A stretch of DNA of 64,000 nucleotides from the NCBI GenBank assembly GCA_944322565.1, contig CALUPG010000010.1, positions 30,043-94,042 on the forward strand, given 5' to 3'. Position numbers and translations under genes: made by a program. Of this stretch, positions 28,525-37,239 are shown piece after piece; the stretch's first letter is position 1; every line of letters starts with the position of its first letter. The notes under the pieces were generated by a model, which did no database searches, was not told where the DNA came from, and saw only the letters and a program-made list of their open reading frames with translations. The DNA comes from an uncultured Bacteroidales bacterium. Its GTDB lineage: Bacteria > Bacteroidota > Bacteroidia > Bacteroidales > UBA932.

Positions 28525-28532
28525 TACCTTTG
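28525..28532 (+). promoter_or_regulatory. -7 element of the phosphate transporter gene
   Basis: TACCTTTG matches TAnnTTTG and lies 24 bases before the ATG at 28557. No consensus -33 element is seen, which fits activator-dependent transcription. Confidence 0.55.
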
Positions 28533-28556
28533 CCGCGAATATCTAAAACAGAAGCA

Positions 28557-30797
28557 ATGGACTTCATTTATCTTGGATTTGTAATCTTTCTGTTCGTACT
28601 CGCCGTATCAGATCTCTGGGTGGGTGTAAGCAATGACGCAGTCAATTTTCTCAATTCGGCCATAGGCTCCAAAGTGGCGAGATTCCGCACCATCATCATA
28701 ATTGCCGCCATCGGCGTGTTCTTCGGGGCTGTCATGAGCAACGGCATGATGGACATAGCAAGGCACGGCATCTTCCGTCCGGAACAGTTCAGTTTCCAGT
28801 CGATTATGTATATCTGCCTGGCAGTGATGGTCACGGACATCATCCTGCTGGATGTGTTCAATTCCCTCGGAATGCCTACCTCGACTACGGTTTCCATGGT
28901 ATTCGAACTCCTCGGAGCCACTTTCGCATTCTCGATGTTCGAGATTGCAGGAAATGACGGGGCACTCGGATTCGCGGACTACATGAACACCGAAAAGGCC
29001 CTGTCTGTCATAATGGCAATCTTCGTGTCGGTGGCCCTCGCATTCTTCTTCGGACTTGTCATCGAATATGTCTGCAGGCTGATTTTCACCTTCAACTACA
29101 AGAAAAACCTCAAATGGAAAATAGGCCTCTTCGGAGGCATTGCAGCTACGGCAATCATATATTTCCTCCTCATCAAAGGTGCCAAGGACCTTTCATTCAT
29201 GACGCCTGAGGTGAAGGGCTGGATTGCCTCCCATACATGGGAACTGCTCGGCATCTGCCTTGTAGCCTTCACGATACTCATGCAGATTCTGCATTTCTGC
29301 AGGGTGAATGTATTCAAGGTGGTGGTGCTCATCGGGACATTCGCTCTGGCGACGGCATTCGCAGGCAACGACCTTGTCAATTTCATCGGTGTGCCGCTCA
29401 CCGGATACGACTCCTACCTTGACTATATGGCATCCGGAGAAACCGACCCGGACGCACACATGATGGGAGTGCTGAACAGTCCGGCCAAGACGCCGCTGAT
29501 TTTCCTGGTCCTCGCCGGCATAGTGATGGTGATAGCCCTCGCTACTTCCAAGAAGGCACACAATGTTACCAAGACGGAAATCAGTCTTGCAAAACAGGAT
29601 GAGGGAGATGAGATGTTCGGCTCGTCAAAGGTTGCCAGAAGCATCGTGAGATGGTCATCTTCAATGGCAAACGGCCTGATAGCAATAACCCCTCCCAAAG
29701 CACGGGCCTGGATCAACAAGAGGTTTGACTCGACTCGGATAGAAATGGAGGATGGGGCCTCATACGACCTCGTCAGGGCTTCCGTCAATCTGGTGGTGGC
29801 ATCCCTGCTGATAGCATTCGGCACATCGCTCAAGCTGCCTCTGTCCACGACTTATGTAACCTTCATGGTCGCAATGGGCTCGTCCCTCGCAGACAGGGCA
29901 TGGAGCCGCGAGAGCGCAGTGTTCAGGGTGACGGGCGTGCTCTCGGTCATCGGCGGCTGGTTCGTCACCGCCGGAGTGGCATTCGCAAGTGCGTTCATCA
30001 TTGCCCTCCTTATGCACTTCGGAGGAAACATTGTGGCAGTCATCATCGTCATCGCAGGACTTGCTGCACTGATACACAACAACATCCGCTACAAGGAGAA
30101 GAATGAGGACATCAACGGCGACAAGGATTTCAGGGCAATACTCTCATGCAGGAATGCCGATGAGACCTGGCCTCTGGTAAGCAGATACATCGCAAACAAC
30201 GAATATTCGTTCCTCAACGCCATGACCGGCCACTACAAGGACATCACCGACGGACTGGTTGAGGAGAATGTGAAGATACTGCGCAAGACCAGCGACGAAC
30301 TCAGGAAAGAAAAGATGAAGCTCAAGAACCTCCGCCGCAAGGAGACACTCGCGCTCAGGCACATTGACTCCGAGGAAGGCCTGCGCAAGAGCGCATGGTT
30401 CCACCAGAGGTTCAACAACATGGAGCAGCTGTACTACTCCCTCAGGAGAATCTGCGAGCCTGTCTATGAACATGTGGACAACAATTTCTCCCCTCTGCCG
30501 GAAAAATATGCGGCAGAATTCAAGTCCCGCAGAGACAAGGTGACCGCAATCATCGGCAGAATTGCCACACTGTGCAAAGACGGAGACTATGCCGACCTCA
30601 GAAGTCTTGACGAGGACATCGCCGGGCTGCAGGGAGAGTTTTCAGACATGCGAAAGTCCCTGATGGCAGACATCCAGCAGGGAGACGTGAATCTCACGGT
30701 GGCATACCTGTACCTCAACCTTCTGCAGGAGTCTGAGCAGATTACCATTGAACTCCAGCAGATGTCAAGGGCATCGAGGAAATTCCAGCAGGGCTGA
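28557..30797 (+). CDS. PiT-family inorganic phosphate transporter with C-terminal cytosolic domain
   Basis: The protein has 746 residues from MDFIYLGFVIFLF. An upstream in-frame start would fall inside the -7 element. It holds the duplicated PHO4 signature: SNDAVNFLNSAIGSKVA early with GMPTSTTVSMVFEL, and GNDLVNFIGVPLTG later with LKLPLSTTYVTFMVAMGSSL. Ten to twelve membrane helices cover residues 1-530. The last 210 residues are a soluble, charged helical region (NNEYSFLNAMTGHYKDITDG and following) resembling PhoU-like bundles, a fusion found in several Bacteroidota PiT proteins. It imports phosphate with an ion gradient. Confidence 0.92.
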   Translation: MDFIYLGFVIFLFVLAVSDLWVGVSNDAVNFLNSAIGSKVARFRTIIIIAAIGVFFGAVMSNGMMDIARHGIFRPEQFSFQSIMYICLAVMVTDIILLDVFNSLGMPTSTTVSMVFELLGATFAFSMFEIAGNDGALGFADYMNTEKALSVIMAIFVSVALAFFFGLVIEYVCRLIFTFNYKKNLKWKIGLFGGIAATAIIYFLLIKGAKDLSFMTPEVKGWIASHTWELLGICLVAFTILMQILHFCRVNVFKVVVLIGTFALATAFAGNDLVNFIGVPLTGYDSYLDYMASGETDPDAHMMGVLNSPAKTPLIFLVLAGIVMVIALATSKKAHNVTKTEISLAKQDEGDEMFGSSKVARSIVRWSSSMANGLIAITPPKARAWINKRFDSTRIEMEDGASYDLVRASVNLVVASLLIAFGTSLKLPLSTTYVTFMVAMGSSLADRAWSRESAVFRVTGVLSVIGGWFVTAGVAFASAFIIALLMHFGGNIVAVIIVIAGLAALIHNNIRYKEKNEDINGDKDFRAILSCRNADETWPLVSRYIANNEYSFLNAMTGHYKDITDGLVEENVKILRKTSDELRKEKMKLKNLRRKETLALRHIDSEEGLRKSAWFHQRFNNMEQLYYSLRRICEPVYEHVDNNFSPLPEKYAAEFKSRRDKVTAIIGRIATLCKDGDYADLRSLDEDIAGLQGEFSDMRKSLMADIQQGDVNLTVAYLYLNLLQESEQITIELQQMSRASRKFQQG

Positions 30798-30804
30798 CAG
30801 CCTG

Positions 30805-31788
30805 TCAGACTTCGGTCCAATGTATTTTTATACCCTTGCGCTCCATCCCGCGGAACCATGTCATCTGCCTTTTGGCAAACTGATGTATGGCGATTGAGAG
30901 CCGCATCTTCATCTCCTGATATGTCATCTTTCCGGTAAGGTACAGGGTGACATATTTGTATTCAAGCCCATAATATATAAGGTCATCAGCCGGAATGCCG
31001 TCCTCAAGCAGGGAGCGCACCTCTCCGACCATGCCTTCCTCCAGCCTGGCATCCAGCCTGCGGTCTATCCGCGCATTGCGCTCGTCGCGGCTTACCAGAG
31101 TACCGATATAATATGTATGTTTCGGCAGGAAATGCGTCGTGTCCACCGGATGCTCCTGCTCATAGAATGCAATCTCAAGAGCCCTGATGAGCCTTTTGCG
31201 AGTATCGTAGTCCGTGGAATTGTGCAGTGGCTTGAGCGAAGCGAGCATCTTTATGAGGACATCCGTGTCCTCTTTCTCAAGCCTTTCGCGCAGTTCATGG
31301 TCTGCAGGGACATCGGGAAGAGAATATCCGCAGGTGACAGCCTCGATGTAGAGCCCTGACCCGCCGCAAAGTATAGGGATTCCTCCCCTGCCCCTTATGT
31401 CGGAATAAACCCTCTCAAAGTCATTCTGATACTGGAAAATATTGTATTTGAATCCTGCCGGGGCGATGTCAACGAGATGCACCGGGATTTCGCCGTACTC
31501 CGACAGATCCTTGCCTGTCCCTATGTCCATCCCCCTGTAGACCTGTCTGGAATCCGCCGAAATGATTTCCGCCCTGCCCTGCCCGCCGAGCCTTGCATTG
31601 AATTCCCTTGCAATGGAGACAGCATACCTCGTTTTCCCGGACGCAGTAGGGCCCAGGATACAGATGAGGTCCAGTCCGCCGTCAAGATATTCCCGGAGAA
31701 GTCCTTCGGTGTCTATGTGTTCAGGAGACGGCAGTTCAGCCATCGGCGGCACTCCGCTCCCCTTCTGTCTGTCATTTTTCTTCGTCAT
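30805..31788 (-). CDS. miaA: tRNA dimethylallyltransferase
   Basis: The protein has 327 residues from MTKKNDRQKG at 31788. The longer open frame upstream is not supported by family length. The P-loop LGPTASGKT, the ISADSRQVYRGMDIGTGK block, the CGGSGLYIEAVTCG block and the C-terminal AIHQFAKRQMTWFRG are all diagnostic. The enzyme adds a dimethylallyl group to A37 of tRNAs that read UNN codons. Its 3' end meets that of the phosphate transporter, where a short palindrome (CTGACAG, then CTGTCAG) spans both stop codons. Confidence 0.95.
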   Translation of the reverse strand: MTKKNDRQKGSGVPPMAELPSPEHIDTEGLLREYLDGGLDLICILGPTASGKTRYAVSIAREFNARLGGQGRAEIISADSRQVYRGMDIGTGKDLSEYGEIPVHLVDIAPAGFKYNIFQYQNDFERVYSDIRGRGGIPILCGGSGLYIEAVTCGYSLPDVPADHELRERLEKEDTDVLIKMLASLKPLHNSTDYDTRKRLIRALEIAFYEQEHPVDTTHFLPKHTYYIGTLVSRDERNARIDRRLDARLEEGMVGEVRSLLEDGIPADDLIYYGLEYKYVTLYLTGKMTYQEMKMRLSIAIHQFAKRQMTWFRGMERKGIKIHWTEV

Positions 31789-31890
31789 AGGATATGAATT
31801 TGAAAATACTGCCGGCCTTTTGGGCAAATCAGAGGACAATTTTAATAAAAATAAATGTCTATCCGCAAAAATTTGCCGGATATCATTACT
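31789..31890. other. Intergenic spacer upstream of miaA
   Basis: The region between miaA and smpB is 423 bases and has no gene. This AT-rich part shows no clear -7 element for miaA. The remainder holds repeat B2, a possible remnant of repeat A and the smpB promoter, listed separately. Confidence 0.5.
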
Positions 31891-32004
31891 GCTGCAAGGA
31901 CATGGGGTACTGACGGTAAATCCCTCCCACCGCATTGCGGCGGGCCCCTCCCGTTCACGAGACCACGGGCGGTCACGCCGTCGGTACCCTCATGTCCCTG
32001 CAGC
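31891..32004 (-). repeat. Structured interspersed element, copy B2
   Basis: Arms 31891-31916 (GCTGCAAGGACATG, then GGGTACTGACGG) pair with 31978-32004 to give a stem of about 26 bp with one bulge and one or two mismatches. The core (31917-31977), read on the minus strand, matches copy B1 apart from the inner hairpin, which here is CCCGCCGC-AAT-GCGGTGGG instead of CCCGC-GAA-GCGGG. The outer arms share almost no sequence with those of B1. Confidence 0.8.
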
Positions 32005-32056
32005 AATGAACAAACGGCAATATTATTATGGATTTACTGATGAAAATATACACTGT

Positions 32057-32084
32057 GGCCGATGGTATTTTGAAATATGTCATC
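32057..32084. repeat. Possible decayed piece of repeat family A
   Basis: GGCCGATGGTATTTTGAAAT, followed by ATGTCATC, resembles unit 2 of repeats A1 and A2, keeping the TTTTGAAA centre and partial pairing. The other two units are not recognisable. Confidence 0.3.
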
Positions 32085-32133
32085 ATTCCGTACAATATAT
32101 CATCATAATGTCGTATAATAAATAAAATAGAGA

Positions 32134-32141
32134 TAACTTTG
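32134..32141 (+). promoter_or_regulatory. smpB: -7 element of smpB
   Basis: TAACTTTG matches TAnnTTTG and lies 70 bases before the ATG at 32212. Confidence 0.5.
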
Positions 32142-32211
32142 CAGCCGGAAAGTCCGGAAAGATGACGGCCGGAGCAGACATGACGGACAAAGGAAAAATG
32201 GAGGGAAAAAT

Positions 32212-32670
32212 ATGCCGAAGGCAAAAAGCAATGTGGAAATAAAGAACAGAAGGGCTTCGTTCGACTACGAATTCCTTGAGACATATACTGCAGGAATAGT
32301 GCTGAGCGGGACGGAAATCAAGTCAATCCGCGCAGGGAAGGCCTCGCTTGCCGATGCATTCTGCTATTTCAACAACGGCGAGCTTTATGTCAGGAACATG
32401 CACGTGGCGGAATACCTGTGGAGCAGCAGCTGGGGCAGGCACGACCCGAGGAGGGACCGCAAGCTCCTGCTCACAAGAAAAGAGCTGAACAAACTGCAGC
32501 GGGCAGTAAAGGAAAAGGGCATGACCATCGTGGCCGTAAAGCTCTACATCGCACAGAACGGCTATGCCAAGCTCCTGATAGCCCTTGCCAGGGGAAAGAA
32601 AGAATACGACAAGCGCCAGTCAATAAAAGAAAAGGACCTGCGCCGTGAAATGGACAGGTCCGGATATTGA
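32212..32670 (+). CDS. smpB: SsrA-binding protein
   Basis: The protein has 152 residues. The beta-barrel contains [20 protein letters not shown] and [19 protein letters not shown], and the basic C-terminal tail ends [20 protein letters not shown], which enters the decoding centre in place of mRNA. It binds tmRNA and is needed for trans-translation. No tmRNA gene was found in the window. Confidence 0.96.
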   Translation: MPKAKSNVEIKNRRASFDYEFLETYTAGIVLSGTEIKSIRAGKASLADAFCYFNNGELYVRNMHVAEYLWSSSWGRHDPRRDRKLLLTRKELNKLQRAVKEKGMTIVAVKLYIAQNGYAKLLIALARGKKEYDKRQSIKEKDLRREMDRSGY

Positions 32671-32727
32671 TACATCTGCACCCCGGGACGGCATCCCGTC
32701 ATCCGAAGACGGTGCTTCTGCTTTCAG

Positions 32728-32801
<74 letters not shown>

Positions 32802-32895
32802 GAATGAGGATGCAAAGATAATACATTTTCCGACAAATCAATGCATCCCCGCAAACTTCCTTGAATTTCCCGCTGCAGGTTTCCGAGTCCTTCTG

Positions 32896-35800
32896 CTAAA
32901 TCACTTCCTTCACGACAGCCTCAAATCTGGACTCCAGCTCATCAGCAGCAGCAGTTTCGCCTCCGAGGCGCATGATATCCGTCAGATAGTAGAGATATTG
33001 GCAGCCTTCCTCATAATTGGACTGGGCAAAGTCATAGAACTCCAGATAGAATTTTATTGAAGACAGGAGTTCATTGCCAAATCTTACGGCAAGACCTGTA
33101 GCCTTCTCCTTTGCCTCAAGACGATAGTACAGGTCAATCATTTGTACCACAGCATGTTCGTTTCCTGTTCTCAGATATGTGATGTCAAGAGGGTAGCTTG
33201 ACTCCGGCACACAGGCCTGGCATTTGTCAAGGATTTCCTCGGCACGGTCATATTCGCCGGCCTTGTACAGTTCTTCGGCGACATTGCAGAACAGGCGGCG
33301 CTGCGACATCACCCCGCAGAAAGTAGTCAAATTCTGGTAATCCACGAAATAATCGCTCCTTCTGAGGGCGTCCCAAGTATATACATCCGTCATCTTGTGA
33401 TAGAGGTCATCCGGGTCTGAAAATCCCGGAATGGACAGAGAGGTCTTGCTCTTTATCGGCACGAAACGGTATGAAAAGCCGTCGTACAGCAGATATTCCC
33501 TGAGTCCGACATTGATTTCCCCGCCCATCTGCAGCAGGCTCAGCGGCCTGTCCCACTGATAATTTGACAGAAGGTCAAGTATGAAAAGCTCCGGCTTTGA
33601 CAGGAAATTCTTGTCCTGCGGAATCGTCAGGACAATCTCATCAGGTATCATGTCCGCATATTTCTCGTCAAGGATACCGTATTTTATGACATTCTCCTTG
33701 TTGACAGGAATAGTGAACTTGTGAGATATGATGAAGTTCACATTGGAGCCGTCATTCATGGGCAATTTTATTCGCGGGTCGCGGAAAACTTCCATCACGG
33801 CCGAAAGCGGAAGCGGGCTGTCACTGATGTCATGGATGATGACATAGTCATTCGTGCCGTAAAGATACTGCTCCGGCCCGACCCTGAGGTCAAGGGGAGC
33901 GGACTCATTGCAGGCATATTTCATCTGGTCGATGTGCCAGTCTGTCCCGAGCAGGGATGTGTTGCATATACGGACATCCGGCCTGACGCCCTCGACCTCC
34001 TGTGCATACCAAAGAGGGAAAGTGTCATTGTCCCCGTGCGTGACAAGAATGCCGTGCCGACCCACAGAATTGAGATAATTCTTCGCCAGTTCCACAGCCG
34101 TGTATCTGTTGCTCCTGTCATGGTCATCCCAGTTCTGCTGTGCCATGAGGGCCGGCACACCCAGGCAGAGCAGGGACACGACTGAAGCCACTGATATGTT
34201 TACGGCAGCAGAGCTTCCGGATGAAACTTTGCCTGAAACAAGACTTTTCTGCAATACACAGTATATTCCTGCCACGGCCAGTCCCACCCAGATTGCAAAT
34301 GCATAGAACGACCCGGCATAGGCGTAATCACGCTCGCGGACCTGGAGCGGAGGCTGGTTCAGATAAAGCACAACGGCAATCCCTGTCATGAAAAACAGCA
34401 GGAAAGTCACCCATGCGCCCCTCTTGTCCCTGGCAAACTGGAAAAATATTCCGATGATGCCCAGAAGCAGCGGAAGCATATAATAGTGGTTCTTGCCCTT
34501 GTTGTTCTTGAGATAGGACGGAGCATCGCTCTGGTCTCCGAGCCTGACCTTGTCAAGGAATCCGATACCGCTCTCCCAGTTGCCGATGAAGATGTCCCCC
34601 GGAGTCGGGCTGTGAATATCGTTCTGCCGCCCGGCGAAATTCCACATGAAGTAGCGCCAGTACATCCAGTTGAGCTGATAGTCAAAGAAAAAGCGCATAT
34701 TGTCACCGAAAGTGGGCTTGTTGTGTTCCGCGCCCGGAACCGGCTTTCCTTTCTTTATGTAAGCTTCGTAAAAATCAATGTATCTCTCATCAGCGCTGCT
34801 CCACATCCTCGGGAAGAGCATCTTTCCCTCACGGCTGTACTCCGGTGCACCCGGGGAATCCGCATGAACATATTTCCCGTTCAGAGGAGCCCAGTACTTG
34901 CCTTCCTTCCAGTCGAACGGAGCATCAAAATACTGTCCGTAGAGGAGCGGAGTCGAGCCATATTGCTCCCTCGCAAGATAACGGACCAGGGTGAAAGGAT
35001 TGTCTGGCTGGTATTCGTTGGTAGGAGTCTTCACAGAAGACCTTATGATGACAATGGAGAAAATGGAAAATCCCACAACAATGACAGTGAAGCACAGCAG
35101 GACGGTATTCCAGAAGACTTTCTTTTTCTTCATGGTTACAAACAACCCCCAGAAAGACAGGGCAAACAGAAGAATCATGAAGAAAATGGCCCCGCTGTTG
35201 AAAGGCAGTCCGAAAACATTGACAAACAGAAGGTCAAAATATGCGGCCGACTTCGGCAGCCACGGGATTATGCCCCAGAGAATCACCGCGAGGATGACAC
35301 AGGATACCAGAAAAATCTTGACATATTCCATGAATGTGTAATGCCCGTCCTCCCTCTTTCTGTAATAGAAGAGGAAAACCAGAGCCGGAATGGCAAGGAG
35401 ATTCAGGAGATGGATGCCTATGGACAGGCCTATCAGAAAGGCAATGAGCACAATCCACCTGTTGGCATACGGCGAGTCGGCCTGTTCGTACCATTTGGTC
35501 ATTGCCCAGAATACCATCGCCGTGAAAAGAGACGACATCGCATAGACCTCCCCCTCGACGGCGGAGAACCAGAATGTATCCGAAAAACAGTACACGAGGG
35601 CACCGACAATGCCGGAGCCATAGATTGCAATAGCCCGATCGGGAGAATATGTCCCGTCGTCACCGGGCTTGACAAGTCTCTTTGCAAGAAAGACTATGGT
35701 CAGATACAGGAACATCACGGTAAGCGCCGAGCATATCGCACTCATGGCATTTACGGCAACCGCAGCATGCGAACTGTCTGCAAAAATGGTAAAGAATCTC

Positions 35801-35988
35801 GCAATCAACTGGAACACAGGATTTCCCGGAGGATGTCCCACCTCAAGCTTATATGACGAGGCAATGAATTCCCCGCAATCCCAAAACGACGCAGTAGGCT
35901 CTATCGTAAGCAGATAAGTGACGGCAGACACCACAAATACGAAAGCTGCAGACACTCTGCTCCACAGATTGAATTTTTTATTGTCCAT
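32896..35988 (-). CDS. DUF2723 membrane glycosyltransferase (GT-C type)
   Basis: The protein has 1030 residues. About 13 membrane segments cover residues 10-620, beginning NLWSRVSAAFVFVVSAVTYL, followed by the family signature PTASFWDCGEFIASSYKLEV and VGHPPGNPVFQLIARFF, where the acidic residues are the likely catalytic base. The remaining 400 residues are soluble, first a periplasmic alpha/beta region (HGDNDTFPLWYAQEVEGV) and then TPR-like helices. The human homologue TMEM260, which shares DUF2723, is a protein O-mannosyltransferase. By analogy this protein may glycosylate exported proteins. It is monocistronic with a divergent promoter. Confidence 0.88.
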   Translation of the reverse strand: MDNKKFNLWSRVSAAFVFVVSAVTYLLTIEPTASFWDCGEFIASSYKLEVGHPPGNPVFQLIARFFTIFADSSHAAVAVNAMSAICSALTVMFLYLTIVFLAKRLVKPGDDGTYSPDRAIAIYGSGIVGALVYCFSDTFWFSAVEGEVYAMSSLFTAMVFWAMTKWYEQADSPYANRWIVLIAFLIGLSIGIHLLNLLAIPALVFLFYYRKREDGHYTFMEYVKIFLVSCVILAVILWGIIPWLPKSAAYFDLLFVNVFGLPFNSGAIFFMILLFALSFWGLFVTMKKKKVFWNTVLLCFTVIVVGFSIFSIVIIRSSVKTPTNEYQPDNPFTLVRYLAREQYGSTPLLYGQYFDAPFDWKEGKYWAPLNGKYVHADSPGAPEYSREGKMLFPRMWSSADERYIDFYEAYIKKGKPVPGAEHNKPTFGDNMRFFFDYQLNWMYWRYFMWNFAGRQNDIHSPTPGDIFIGNWESGIGFLDKVRLGDQSDAPSYLKNNKGKNHYYMLPLLLGIIGIFFQFARDKRGAWVTFLLFFMTGIAVVLYLNQPPLQVRERDYAYAGSFYAFAIWVGLAVAGIYCVLQKSLVSGKVSSGSSAAVNISVASVVSLLCLGVPALMAQQNWDDHDRSNRYTAVELAKNYLNSVGRHGILVTHGDNDTFPLWYAQEVEGVRPDVRICNTSLLGTDWHIDQMKYACNESAPLDLRVGPEQYLYGTNDYVIIHDISDSPLPLSAVMEVFRDPRIKLPMNDGSNVNFIISHKFTIPVNKENVIKYGILDEKYADMIPDEIVLTIPQDKNFLSKPELFILDLLSNYQWDRPLSLLQMGGEINVGLREYLLYDGFSYRFVPIKSKTSLSIPGFSDPDDLYHKMTDVYTWDALRRSDYFVDYQNLTTFCGVMSQRRLFCNVAEELYKAGEYDRAEEILDKCQACVPESSYPLDITYLRTGNEHAVVQMIDLYYRLEAKEKATGLAVRFGNELLSSIKFYLEFYDFAQSNYEEGCQYLYYLTDIMRLGGETAAADELESRFEAVVKEVI

Positions 35989-36068
35989 AATTCACTTCCG
36001 GAGTTTCTATAGGACGGCCGGAGCTTTGCCCGTATGTATCAGACGGATTCCGACAGCCAATAAAGAAG

Positions 36069-36076
36069 CAAATATA
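36069..36076 (-). promoter_or_regulatory. -7 element of the DUF2723 gene
   Basis: The minus strand reads TATATTTG, matching TAnnTTTG, 81 bases before the ATG at 35988. It is separated by 13 bases from the opposing -7 element at 36090. Confidence 0.5.
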
Positions 36077-36089
36077 CGAACATAATGAC

Positions 36090-36097
36090 TATATTTG
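36090..36097 (+). promoter_or_regulatory. -7 element of the SUI1-hemD-rnpA run
   Basis: TATATTTG matches TAnnTTTG and lies 18 bases before the ATG at 36116. This rules out the more upstream TTG as the start codon. Confidence 0.55.
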
Positions 36098-36115
36098 CAA
36101 AAATTAATTGCACCG

Positions 36116-36460
36116 ATGGCAGACAATGACTGGAAAAAAAGGCTCGGCGTGGTATACTCCACCAATCCCGACTTTCAATATGAGACAGAAGAAATTTCCG
36201 GGCAACAGACACTTGCGCCGGCCGCCCAAAAGCTTTTAGTCACTATTGACAGACGCAACCGGGGCGGAAAGCAGGTGACTCTCGTCAAAGGTTTTGTCGG
36301 GACAGAAGAAGACCTTGCGGACCTGGGCAAGAAACTCAAAGTCAGATGCGGAGTCGGGGGCTCGGCCAAGGACGGGGAAATCACAATCCAGGGAGACCAG
36401 AGAGACAAGGTGACTGCCATTCTGAATGAAATGGGCTACAAAGCCAAACGCGGGAACTGA
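36116..36460 (+). CDS. SUI1/YciH-family translation factor
   Basis: The protein has 114 residues from MADNDWKKRLG. The SUI1 domain covers residues 45-112: VTIDRRNRGGKQVTLVKGF, LGKKLKVRCGVGGSAKDGEI and IQGDQRDKVTAILNEMGYKA. Homologues are eukaryotic eIF1 and E. coli YciH, which influence start-codon fidelity. The bacterial role is only partly known. The stop overlaps the next start as TGATG, and it leads a tightly packed plus-strand run. Confidence 0.92.
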   Translation: MADNDWKKRLGVVYSTNPDFQYETEEISGQQTLAPAAQKLLVTIDRRNRGGKQVTLVKGFVGTEEDLADLGKKLKVRCGVGGSAKDGEITIQGDQRDKVTAILNEMGYKAKRGN

Positions 36461-37206
36461 TGGAAGATTCAACCATAATATGCCCGGCAGACAGCGCTTT
36501 TTCTTCCGGCACCACTGCCGAAATCCACATCTCGGCCCTGCCGGCGGACGCCCCTGAGTCAGGGCCGGGGAGCAGACAGGCAGAAATGACTTGTGATGCC
36601 ATTCTTGTCCTCATGACCATAGTATTCATATTATATATAAGGAAGGCCCTTGAAATCCTGCCGCTGACAGCCGGCTGCCTCTTGAGATGGAAAGAGAACC
36701 TCAACCTTGAATTCAATGTCAAGAACAGCCGCGCAAGGGACACTCTTGCAGCCATATTGTACCCGTCGGCCTGCATTCTGTCATACAGATACGGAATAGT
36801 ACGGTCTTCCTTTCTGCAGGAAATACATCCTGCCGCCGCCCTGGCTGCCATTGCGGGAGCCACCGTCCTCTTCATGCTGCTCCGGGCCCTCATGTCCGGA
36901 ATCATGCGGCCTTCACATATCAGCTCAAAGACATGGAAAGCCGCAGACAAGGCTTTCTGCACTTATTTCATCCCGGCGGCCGTATTGTCTCTCATTGTCT
37001 CATGGATACAGGAGCTCTGCGGGGCAGAGGCCGGGACAATAAAAATGACAATTTTATATATCTGGGGCGCAATCTGGCTGGTCTTTCTGCTGAGAAAATT
37101 GCAGATTTTTAAAAACTCATGCTCTCTATTGTCAGCAATTTTGTATCTTTGCAGCCTTGAAATTTTGCCGATGGCCGTTTTGGCCGCCGCGGCATTATTG
37201 CCATAA
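36460..37206 (+). CDS. DUF4271 membrane protein
   Basis: The protein has 248 residues. After a variable Pro/Ala-rich N-terminus it has about seven hydrophobic segments (AILVLMTIVFILYI, ALAAIAGATVLFMLL, TYFIPAAVLSLIVSWI, LYIWGAIWLVFLL, MAVLAAAALLP). The pattern and position directly before uroporphyrinogen-III synthase match the DUF4271 family of Bacteroidota, whose function is unknown. The start overlaps the stop of the SUI1 gene by one base. The hemD promoter lies inside its 3' end. Confidence 0.8.
   Translation: MEDSTIICPADSAFSSGTTAEIHISALPADAPESGPGSRQAEMTCDAILVLMTIVFILYIRKALEILPLTAGCLLRWKENLNLEFNVKNSRARDTLAAILYPSACILSYRYGIVRSSFLQEIHPAAALAAIAGATVLFMLLRALMSGIMRPSHISSKTWKAADKAFCTYFIPAAVLSLIVSWIQELCGAEAGTIKMTILYIWGAIWLVFLLRKLQIFKNSCSLLSAILYLCSLEILPMAVLAAAALLP
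37144..37151 (+). promoter_or_regulatory. hemD: Internal -7 element upstream of hemD
   Basis: TATCTTTG lies within the coding end of the DUF4271 gene, 89 bases before the hemD ATG, and could drive hemD-rnpA-yidD separately. Confidence 0.45.
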
Positions 37207-37239
37207 ATTCAAAGCTACGGCTATACTGTTTATAAAACG

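Noticed and set aside
25861..30797. Two-component pair as dedicated regulator of the adjacent PUL
   Set aside because: The kinase is of PhoR type, not a hybrid sensor, and the pair shares promoter features with the divergent phosphate transporter.
34486..35856. 456-codon plus-strand frame opposite the DUF2723 gene
   Set aside because: It is antisense to a certain gene, has low-complexity charged translation and no family resemblance.
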